DNA from: an uncultured Anaerolineaceae bacterium | GTDB lineage: Bacteria > Chloroflexota > Anaerolineae > Anaerolineales > Anaerolineaceae | NCBI GenBank assembly: GCA_937920255.1 | Contig: CALDSL010000434.1 | Span: 1 to 11,467, forward strand | DNA: 11,467 bases | Direction of reading: 5' to 3' | Shown: positions 1-5,395 of the stretch, piece after piece | Layout of the letters: each line of letters starts with the position of its first letter | Position numbering within the stretch: the first letter of the stretch is position 1 | Translations under genes and position numbers: made by a program | The notes under the pieces: model-generated | Seen by the model: only the letters and a program-made list of their open reading frames with translations | Database searches by the model: none | Told to the model about the DNA's origin: nothing

Positions 1-59
1 CGCCCGGCATGGAAAGCGGTTTCTGGGTCAAAGACCTGATCGCCGTCACCCTGCAATAA
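1..59 (+). CDS. 3' end of an unidentified gene (partial)
   Basis: An open frame enters from the left edge and ends at a TAA at 57-59. The last residues read PGMESGFWVKDLIAVTLQ. Too little is visible to assign a family. It runs in the same direction as the wtpA gene, 57 bases upstream, but a strong 12-bp hairpin lies in the gap, so the two may be separate transcription units. In principle it could be a missing transporter ATPase or a molybdo/tungsto-enzyme gene, but nothing in these 18 residues supports either. The frame choice rests on the clean stop followed by a terminator-like hairpin. Confidence 0.5.
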   Translation, partial: PGMESGFWVKDLIAVTLQ

Positions 60-73
60 CATATCCCAACCCG

Positions 74-105
74 GGGTCTGGCCGGCGTCCCCCCCGGCCA
101 GACCC
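74..105. terminator. GC-rich hairpin between the partial gene and wtpA
   Basis: The arms GGGTCTGGCCGG (74-85) and CCGGCCAGACCC (94-105) are a perfect 12-bp inverted repeat with an 8-base loop. It begins 14 bases after the upstream stop codon and ends 11 bases before the wtpA start. There is no T-run afterwards (TATGATTTAAT follows), so it is not a textbook intrinsic terminator. It could instead block RNA decay or influence wtpA expression. It has the same stem and loop style as the hairpin at 1987-2020. Confidence 0.55.
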
Positions 106-111
106 TATGAT
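106..111 (+). promoter_or_regulatory. possible -10 element for wtpA (leaderless start)
   Basis: TATGAT matches the sigma70 -10 consensus at five of six positions and sits five bases before the wtpA ATG at 117. No Shine-Dalgarno sequence lies between them. This spacing would place transcription initiation at or next to the ATG, giving a leaderless mRNA. No convincing -35 is visible because the hairpin occupies that position, so the call is tentative. Confidence 0.3.
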
Positions 112-116
112 TTAAT

Positions 117-1196
117 ATGAAACCACAAAACCTCCTGCTCTGCCTGTTTTTCCTCCTCAACGCCGCGGGCTGCGCCCCGCAGCCGGCTGCCAAAACGCCC
201 CTCGTGGTCTTCGCCGCCGGCAGCCTGATCCAGCCGTTCGACGCGTTGGAAAAAGCCTTCGAGGCCAAACACCCCGAGATCGATGTGCTGAGCGAATATC
301 ACGGCAGCATCCAGGTCATCCGCCACGCCACCGAGCTGAACGAGCCCATCGACGTGGTGGTCACCGCTGACCATGCGCTGATCCCCATGCTCATGTACGA
401 GACCACCCACGCGGATACCGGCCAGCCCAACGCCAGTTGGTACATTCGCTTTGCCTCCAACCGCCTGGGCCTGGCCTACAGCGACAAGAGCCGCTACGCG
501 GGCGAGATCAACCCCCAGAACTGGTGGGAGATCCTCATGCGCCCGGACGTCAAAGTGGGCATCGCTGATCCGCGCTTTGACGCATCCGGCTACCGCGCCC
601 TAATGGTCTACCAGATGGCACAGGGCCATTACCAGCAGCCAGCGCTGTTTGCAAATATGTTCGACGGCGCGTTCAAATACCCCATCAAGGTCAGCGACGC
701 CGGCCCGCTGCAGATGATCCGCGTACCCGAGATTTTGGAAACCGTAAGCGGCTCGCACATTCTCGTCCGCGGCTCCAGCATCCAATTGATCGCCCTGCTC
801 GAATCCGGCGACCTGGACTACGCCTTTGAATATGAAAGCGTCATCCGCCAGCACGGGCTGGGGCTGGTGATGTTCCCGCCTGAGCTCAACCTGGGCGAGG
901 CGGAGCAGGCCGCGCACTACGGGCAGGTGGCGGTGAAGATGGATTTCCAGCGCTTCGCCTCGGTCGACCCGCTGTTTGTGGGCGAGCAGATCGGTTACGG
1001 CATCACCATCCCCGCCGGCGCGCCGCATTCCAAAGAAGCCGGGCAGTACATCGCCTTTATTCTCGGCCCGGAAGGCAGCGCCATCATGCGCGAGCACCAT
1101 CACCCGCTGCTCGACCCGTTGACCGCCAGCGGCTATAACAACATGCCCGATACGCTGCGGCCGTTGTGCGTTCCCGACCCCGAAGACAACGGATGA
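117..1196 (+). CDS. wtpA: WtpA-type tungstate/molybdate-binding lipoprotein
   Basis: This is the extracytoplasmic oxyanion receptor of a tungstate/molybdate ABC importer, 359 residues long. Residues 1-19 form a lipoprotein signal ending in NAAGC, so Cys19 should be lipidated. The receptor fold starts near residue 29 with LVVFAAGSLIQPF, followed by YHGS (61-64), DVVVTADHALIP (79-90), the DPRFDASGYRALMV block (151-164) and LLESGDLDYAFEYES (227-241). These blocks are characteristic of the WtpA/archaeal ModA family, in which an Asp and a Glu add ligands for six-coordinate oxyanion binding; Asp155 and Glu238 are the likely counterparts here. The start is the only one that gives a complete signal peptide, although no Shine-Dalgarno sequence precedes it. 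The gene overlaps wtpB by ATGA, implying co-translation. Family assignment is secure; tungstate versus molybdate preference cannot be read from sequence. Confidence 0.9.
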   Translation: MKPQNLLLCLFFLLNAAGCAPQPAAKTPLVVFAAGSLIQPFDALEKAFEAKHPEIDVLSEYHGSIQVIRHATELNEPIDVVVTADHALIPMLMYETTHADTGQPNASWYIRFASNRLGLAYSDKSRYAGEINPQNWWEILMRPDVKVGIADPRFDASGYRALMVYQMAQGHYQQPALFANMFDGAFKYPIKVSDAGPLQMIRVPEILETVSGSHILVRGSSIQLIALLESGDLDYAFEYESVIRQHGLGLVMFPPELNLGEAEQAAHYGQVAVKMDFQRFASVDPLFVGEQIGYGITIPAGAPHSKEAGQYIAFILGPEGSAIMREHHHPLLDPLTASGYNNMPDTLRPLCVPDPEDNG

Positions 1197-1972
1197 AACC
1201 CAGAACCTTCCCGCGCCTGTTCGCCCTGCTGGGCGCGCTGCTGGTGGCGTTTGTGATCCTGCCGCTGGCAGTCACCCTATTTTCCACCAACCCGGCGCGG
1301 CTGGCTGACACGCTGGTCGATCCCGAAGTCGGCCGCTCGATCGGCATCACTCTCAGCGCCGCGGCAGTGGCCACCGGGCTGGGCCTGCTCGGCGGTCTGC
1401 CGCTGTCCTATCTGCTGGCGCGCACGCGTTTTCCGGGCAAGAAGGTGGTGGAGGGCATCATCGATTTGCCGGTAGTCATTCCCCACACCGCCGCCGGCAT
1501 CGCGCTGCTGATGGTGTTTGGCCGCCTGGGGATTCTGGGGCAGGCCTTCGCGCCGGTGGGCCTGGTCTTCACCGACACGCTGGCCGGGGTGGTGGTGGCG
1601 ATGCTGTTTGTCAGCCTGCCCTATCTGGTCAACATGAGCCGCGAGGCCTTCGCGCTGATCGACCCCGAGATGGAGCGCGTGGCCGCCATCGACGGCGCCA
1701 CGCCCTGGCAGGCATTCTGGTACGTCACCCTGCCGCAGGCCTGGCGCGGCATCGCCGGCGGCGCGTTGATGATGTGGGCGCGCGGCATCAGCGAGTTCGG
1801 CGCGGTGGTCATACTGGCCTACCACCCCAAGGTGGTGCCGGTATTGATCTTCGAGCGATTTCAGGGGTTTGGGTTGGCGAATGCGCTGCCTGTGGCAGTG
1901 CTGCTGATCGTGGCCGTGCTGGCGATCTTCACCATCCTGCGCGGCCTGCTGCTGCCCGAAGAGCAGCGTTAG
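1193..1972 (+). CDS. wtpB: WtpB-type tungstate/molybdate ABC permease
   Basis: This is the inner-membrane permease that takes the oxyanion from WtpA. It has 259 residues and about six hydrophobic segments, beginning with a transmembrane helix near residues 9-26. Conserved permease blocks include GLPLSYLLARTRFPGKK, DLPVVIPHTAAGIALL and the EAA-type loop ERVAAIDGATPWQAFWYVTLP, which docks the ATPase; GISEFGAVVILAYHP follows, as in molybdate/tungstate permeases. The ATG at 1193 overlaps the wtpA stop codon (ATGA); an upstream in-frame ATG at 1166 would add nine Arg-rich residues and a long overlap and is less likely. A cognate ATPase would be expected next, but a hairpin and an oppositely oriented operon follow instead. 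The permease must therefore use an ATPase encoded elsewhere, or the TupC encoded nearby. Confidence 0.9.
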   Translation: MKPRTFPRLFALLGALLVAFVILPLAVTLFSTNPARLADTLVDPEVGRSIGITLSAAAVATGLGLLGGLPLSYLLARTRFPGKKVVEGIIDLPVVIPHTAAGIALLMVFGRLGILGQAFAPVGLVFTDTLAGVVVAMLFVSLPYLVNMSREAFALIDPEMERVAAIDGATPWQAFWYVTLPQAWRGIAGGALMMWARGISEFGAVVILAYHPKVVPVLIFERFQGFGLANALPVAVLLIVAVLAIFTILRGLLLPEEQR

Positions 1973-1986
1973 CACAGGGGGAAACA

Positions 1987-2020
1987 CTTGCCGCCCGGGA
2001 TGTCACATCCGGGCGGCAAG
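1987..2020. terminator. bidirectional hairpin between convergent wtpAB and tupBCA operons
   Basis: CTTGCCGCCCGG (1987-1998) and CCGGGCGGCAAG (2009-2020) form a perfect 12-bp stem around a 10-base loop. It lies 14 bases past the wtpB stop and 21 bases past the tupA stop, so it can serve both operons. Neither side has a run of T, so termination may rely on stem strength or an additional factor. Confidence 0.65.
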
Positions 2021-2041
2021 AACATCACGTTGTGCTGTTGC

Positions 2042-3358
2042 TTACTTCACCTGCATTTCCACCAGGCCCTTCACCTGCAGTTTACCGGATTGCTCCGGCA
2101 TCACCGTGCGGAAGCCGCCGTCATCCACCGCCACGATGCAGTTGGCGCAGCTCATCACGTCCGCCAGCGCCATCTCGGCGCTGAATCCGTCGTCGGCCAC
2201 AAACACCACGGTCTGCGCTTCCGTTTTTACGCCGGCTGCTTCAAGCAGGTCGCTGATCAACACGCCTTCGTATGTGGTGGTCTCGCCGTCCTTATTGGTG
2301 TAATCGACGCTCATCATGTCCATCGCGCCAATCTCTTCCGCGGTCCAGGTGGTTTCGGCGTCCACCATCCCGGTCGCTTTCAGGGTCGCGCCGCTGGCAG
2401 CCGGGGCGCTGCTCTGCGCTTCTTTCCACGGTGTGGAATCGGGCACAAATAGCGACTGGCCGAATTCTTCCTTGCCAAAGCCATTGATCTTCTCCTGCAC
2501 CGGCACCGAGATGATCCAGTCGATGAACTTCGTCGCCAGGTCGGCGTTGATCATGGAACCCTTATCGGGGTTAACCGCGATCACGCCGTAGGGGTTCAGC
2601 AGGGTCGAGTCTTTTTCAACCAGGATATCCAGCGCCAGGCCGGTCTTGGTACGCGCCAGGTAGGTGGCCCGGTCGCTGAGCGTGTAGGCCTGCTGTTCAG
2701 CCGACATTGTCAGAACTTCACCCATGCCCTGCCCTGCGGAAATGTACCAGTCGCCCGCGGGTTCGATCCCGGCGGCTTTCCAGACGGACAGTTCTTTGGT
2801 GTGCGTGCCGGATTTATCGCCGCGCGAGACAAACGCAGACTGCGAGTCGGCGATCTTTTTCATCGCTTCCGCGGCGCTGGCCATACCCTTGATGCCGGCC
2901 GGGTCAGATTCGGGGCCAACGATCACAAAGTCGTTGTACATCACGTCTTCGCGGCGCACGCCGTGGCCATCGGCCATGAACGCGTCTTCCTGGGAGCGGG
3001 CGTGCACCAGCACCACATCCGCGTTGCCGTCTTTGCCAAGCTGCAGCGACTGCCCGGTGCCAACCGCGATCACGTCCACCTCGGTGTTGAACTCGGCCTC
3101 AAAATCGGGCAGGATGAAATCCAGCAGGCCAGAGTCCTGCGTGCTGGTGGTGGTGGCCAGCACCAGCCGGTCAGGGGTTCCGGCGCGGATGGTGGGGGCA
3201 ATTGTGGGGGTAGGTTCCGCCGGCGCTGTGGTTGCTTCCGGCGCGGCCGGCGCAGCCGGCGCGGTGGTGGGCTCGGCTGTGGCCGCGGGGCCGCATCCGG
3301 CGACAATACTGGCCAGGAACACGACCAGAAGGATAACTGGGAACAGCTTCTTCGACAT
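2042..3358 (-). CDS. tupA: TupA-type tungstate-binding lipoprotein fused to a molybdopterin-binding-like domain
   Basis: This is the extracytoplasmic receptor of a Tup-family tungstate (or molybdate) importer, with an added C-terminal domain. The 438 residues comprise a lipoprotein signal with Cys22 (VAGC), a Pro/Ala/Thr-rich linker to about residue 60, the TupA domain, and an extra domain from about 324 to the end. TupA hallmarks are LATTTSTQDSGLL (67-79), DVVLVHARSQEDAF, YNDFVIVGP, SRGDKSGTHTKE and GQGMGEVLTM. Family members are usually about 270-300 residues, so the extension is real. The extension contains YEGVLISDLLEAAGV, VVFVADDGFSAE, SCANC (Cys404, Cys407) and VKGLVEMQV, a pattern resembling short sulfite-oxidase-type oxidoreductase molybdopterin-binding domains. 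GGAGG four bases before the ATG marks the start. The gene lies 17 bases downstream of tupC, last in the operon. The TupA assignment is firm; the function of the extension is inferred. Confidence 0.93.
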   Translation of the reverse strand: MSKKLFPVILLVVFLASIVAGCGPAATAEPTTAPAAPAAPEATTAPAEPTPTIAPTIRAGTPDRLVLATTTSTQDSGLLDFILPDFEAEFNTEVDVIAVGTGQSLQLGKDGNADVVLVHARSQEDAFMADGHGVRREDVMYNDFVIVGPESDPAGIKGMASAAEAMKKIADSQSAFVSRGDKSGTHTKELSVWKAAGIEPAGDWYISAGQGMGEVLTMSAEQQAYTLSDRATYLARTKTGLALDILVEKDSTLLNPYGVIAVNPDKGSMINADLATKFIDWIISVPVQEKINGFGKEEFGQSLFVPDSTPWKEAQSSAPAASGATLKATGMVDAETTWTAEEIGAMDMMSVDYTNKDGETTTYEGVLISDLLEAAGVKTEAQTVVFVADDGFSAEMALADVMSCANCIVAVDDGGFRTVMPEQSGKLQVKGLVEMQVK

Positions 3359-3375
3359 ACGTCCTCCAAATAGAA

Positions 3376-4107
3376 TCAGTACACCATATCACCACGCACA
3401 AACGCTGCCGTGCGGGGGTCTTGTGGATGGTTGAAAAACGTCTCCGCGTCAGAGACCTCGATGACTTTACCGTCCAGCAGAAACGCAACCCGCTGCGCCA
3501 GGCGTTTGGCCTGGAACACGTTGTGGGTCACCAGCACCAGGGTGGTGCCGTACTGCTGGTTCAGGTGCAGGATGATTTTTTCGATCAGACCCACGTTATA
3601 GGGGTCCAGGTTGGCGGTGGGCTCATCCAGCAGTAGCACTTCCGGCTGCATCACAATTGCGCGCGCCAGCGCTACGCGCTGCGCTTCGCCGCCGGAGAGG
3701 GTGTTGGCCTTCTGGTTGGGGATATGCTCCAGCCCAACCTCCGCCAGCGCCTGTTTCACGCGTTCCTGGGTGTCGCGGATACCGCGCAGTTCCAGCCCGT
3801 ACTTCACGTTGGCTTCCACGCTGCGGTTGAGCAGCATGGGGTGCTGGAAGACCATCGTCACCCGCCGGCGCACATCCAGAGGCGGCTCTTTGTCCACCGA
3901 AAATTCGAACGCGTGGAACTGAATTTTTCCCTGCGTGGGTTGCTCCAGAAAATTCAGAAGCCGCAGCAGCGTGCTCTTGCCTGCTCCGCTGGGGCCTACC
4001 AGCGCCAGAATTTCCCCCTTCTGGATGGCGAGTTGCTCCACCTCCAGCACCCGGCGGGTGTTGTAGGTTTTGCTGATTTGATCCAATGTGTACACCGGCG
4101 CGCTCAT
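3376..4107 (-). CDS. tupC: TupC-type tungstate ABC transporter ATPase
   Basis: This is the cytoplasmic ATPase that powers the Tup importer, 243 residues from the chosen ATG. Visible motifs are Walker A GPSGAGKST (38-46), a Q-loop in VFQHPMLLNRSV, the signature LSGGEAQRVALARA, Walker B VLLLDEPTANLD, and the switch histidine in LVTHN. There is no C-terminal TOBE extension, which fits TupC and differs from the longer WtpC/ModC ATPases that carry an oxyanion-sensing domain. I chose the ATG at 4105-4107 because it follows the tupB stop by seven bases and has an AGTAGGT ribosome-binding-like sequence. A TTG at 4123-4125 would add six residues and overlap tupB. Because wtpB has no ATPase gene next to it, TupC is a candidate shared subunit, though nothing in the sequence proves this. 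Confidence 0.93.
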   Translation of the reverse strand: MSAPVYTLDQISKTYNTRRVLEVEQLAIQKGEILALVGPSGAGKSTLLRLLNFLEQPTQGKIQFHAFEFSVDKEPPLDVRRRVTMVFQHPMLLNRSVEANVKYGLELRGIRDTQERVKQALAEVGLEHIPNQKANTLSGGEAQRVALARAIVMQPEVLLLDEPTANLDPYNVGLIEKIILHLNQQYGTTLVLVTHNVFQAKRLAQRVAFLLDGKVIEVSDAETFFNHPQDPRTAAFVRGDMVY

Positions 4108-4114
4108 CCAGTAC

Positions 4115-4777
4115 CTACTCGTCAAAAGATTTTCCCTGCAAACGCAGCATGGCCACGTTGACCAGGAAGGTGATCGCCAGAAGGATCAGGCCTAACGCAA
4201 TCGCCAGGTTGAAATCGCCCTGGCGGGTGGAGAGAACAATCGCGGTGGTCAGCACGCGCGTGCGGCCTTCGATATTGCCGCCCACCATCATCACCGCGCC
4301 GACCTCGGAAATGATCCCGCCAAACCCGGCGATGATGGCCACCACCACGCCAATGCGGGCTTCCATTAATACAGTCAGCGCGGCTTGTTGTTTGGTCGCA
4401 CCCAGCGCCATCACTTGCTGGCGCAGGCGTTTGTCCACGCCCATCACTGCCGCCATGGTAAACCCGGCCACCAGCGGGAACGAGATGATGCTCTGCGCCA
4501 CCACCATGGCTGCCGGGGTAAACAAGGCCGGAATAAACGGCAGGTTGAGCGACCCCAGCGGACCACTGCGTGAAAGCACCAGGTACACAAATAACCCGAT
4601 CACCACCGGGGGAAAACCCATGCCCGTATACATCAGGGCGATCAGCAGCCGGCGGCCGGTGAAACGGTTCAGCCCCAGAAAAACACCAATGGGAATACCG
4701 ATGAGCGCGCTGATCAGCAGCGCCACGCCGGATACTTGCAAAGATAAAATGATAATTTCGAGAAGTTCTTCACTCAC
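4115..4777 (-). CDS. tupB: TupB-type tungstate ABC permease
   Basis: This is the inner-membrane permease of the Tup importer. It has 220 residues and about five hydrophobic segments, the usual size for TupB. Diagnostic stretches include GMGFPPVVIGLFVYLVLSRS, AQSIISFPLVAGFT, the EAA-type coupling loop QQVMALGATKQQAALTVLME, and GGIISEVGAVMMVGGNIEG near the C-terminus, the last very typical of the family. The proposed start is the GTG at 4775-4777 because AGGTG lies six bases upstream; an in-frame GTG at 4784-4786 would add three residues. It is the first gene of the operon. The order permease-ATPase-receptor differs from the common tupA-tupB-tupC order. Confidence 0.9.
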   Translation of the reverse strand: MSEELLEIIILSLQVSGVALLISALIGIPIGVFLGLNRFTGRRLLIALMYTGMGFPPVVIGLFVYLVLSRSGPLGSLNLPFIPALFTPAAMVVAQSIISFPLVAGFTMAAVMGVDKRLRQQVMALGATKQQAALTVLMEARIGVVVAIIAGFGGIISEVGAVMMVGGNIEGRTRVLTTAIVLSTRQGDFNLAIALGLILLAITFLVNVAMLRLQGKSFDE

Positions 4778-4829
4778 GCTAAGCACCTACGGGGGTACGA
4801 AGTTAACAATCTGTGCGTACGCATTGGGT

Positions 4830-4842
4830 CAGTGCTCCACTG
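4830..4842 (-). repeat. small hairpin in the tupB leader
   Basis: CAGTG and CACTG flank a three-base loop in the predicted tupB 5' leader. A second palindrome, TGCGTACGCA, lies at 4814-4823, and GTTAAC at 4802-4807. The leader between the predicted transcription start (about 4860) and the tupB start is about 80 bases. These elements could be operator half-sites or RNA structure, but no known motif is recognised. Confidence 0.3.
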
Positions 4843-4866
4843 CATCTGTAAACACGTAGCGTAACA

Positions 4867-4895
4867 AGTATATAGCTGATGCCGGTCTTTGTCCA
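4867..4895 (-). promoter_or_regulatory. sigma70-like promoter for tupBCA
   Basis: Read on the - strand, TGGACA (4890-4895) and TATACT (4867-4872) each match the -35 and -10 consensus at five of six positions. They are separated by the ideal 17 bases. Transcription would begin near 4860, leaving a leader of about 80 bases before tupB. This is the best promoter in the window. Confidence 0.6.
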
Positions 4896-4919
4896 GTACT
4901 CGTAAAATTCCAAAACCGG

Positions 4920-4974
4920 TTGACAAAACCGATAACAAAAACAGTATGTACTGGCTGCGCATTTTCGCTATAAT
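4920..4974 (+). promoter_or_regulatory. possible + strand promoter elements facing the WD40 gene
   Basis: A perfect -35 TTGACA lies at 4920-4925 and a perfect -10 TATAAT at 4969-4974. They are 43 bases apart and cannot act together. TTGACA could pair with a poor TATGTA (4945-4950, 19-base spacer), and TATAAT lacks a good -35. Direct copies of CAAAACCG at 4911-4918 and 4924-4931 flank the TTGACA and might be an activator or repressor site. A promoter for the gene at 5396 is plausible here but unresolved. Confidence 0.3.
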
Positions 4975-5395
4975 GATTGCAACGCGGGGATATGTCTAGA
5001 GTAGTTTTGGGTGACGTTGCCCCCAGAATTTATACCCATACCTTTCCAGTTTGCCACATTCGATCTTCAGATCTGCCGGTGACCATCCACGCCCGGCAAG
5101 TAAGTATCTTTATCTTTATAGAAACTTTTTACCCCGGTATCTTCGATCGAAATTTGCTGCGTTGTTCCGATACGTCAAACTCTGAACGTCTTCTTTCATG
5201 TCAAAACCACTGCTGTTTCCTTTCAGCCATCGGTACGACGGGCGCTCCCCACCGGCGCGCGGCGTTATCGTTTCTATTCCGCATATCCCCCTGCAAACAG
5301 TATATAACCCACCATATCGCATTTCAGAATTGCATCCAATCCCCCTTCTGAAGATCGATAACCAATCGAATCGTCACTGCTGCATAAAGGTCAAA
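4975..5395. other. long noncoding stretch upstream of the WD40 gene
   Basis: About 420 bases before the WD40 lipoprotein start carry no convincing gene. The segment is less GC-rich than its surroundings. Open frames on both strands encode low-plausibility peptides without recognisable motifs or ribosome-binding sites. The frame upstream of 5396 is open back to an ATG at 5198, but its translation (His/Pro/Ile-rich) does not look like protein and would bury the lipoprotein signal. If transcription starts near 4980, the mRNA has a leader of about 400 bases. Confidence 0.4.

Noticed and set aside
1277..1987. A long open frame on the - strand across wtpB (236 codons)
   Set aside because: Its translation is rich in His, Gln, Arg and Asp without motifs. 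It lies antisense to a clear permease, and its length follows from high GC at third codon positions.
4086..4859. A 257-codon open frame on the + strand antisense to tupB
   Set aside because: The translation is Thr/Ser/Arg/Pro-rich low-complexity sequence with no ribosome-binding site, while the opposite strand encodes a textbook TupB.
4787..4866. A molybdenum-cofactor riboswitch in the tupB leader
   Set aside because: The leader is about 80 bases, shorter than that RNA class, and its characteristic multi-stem layout could not be traced.
4774..4962. A 62-codon open frame on the - strand upstream of tupB with a hydrophobic start
   Set aside because: It spans the predicted tupB promoter and leader, lacks a ribosome-binding site and has only a weak resemblance to a signal peptide, so a leader peptide is possible but not supported.
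4977..5351. A 124-codon open frame on the + strand upstream of the WD40 gene
   Set aside because: No ribosome-binding site, no domain pattern and an atypical composition; it overlaps the true start region of the WD40 gene leader.
5198..5395. N-terminal extension of the WD40 protein from an upstream ATG
   Set aside because: It would place a non-protein-like segment before a perfect lipoprotein signal; the ATG at 5396 has a ribosome-binding site at the right distance.
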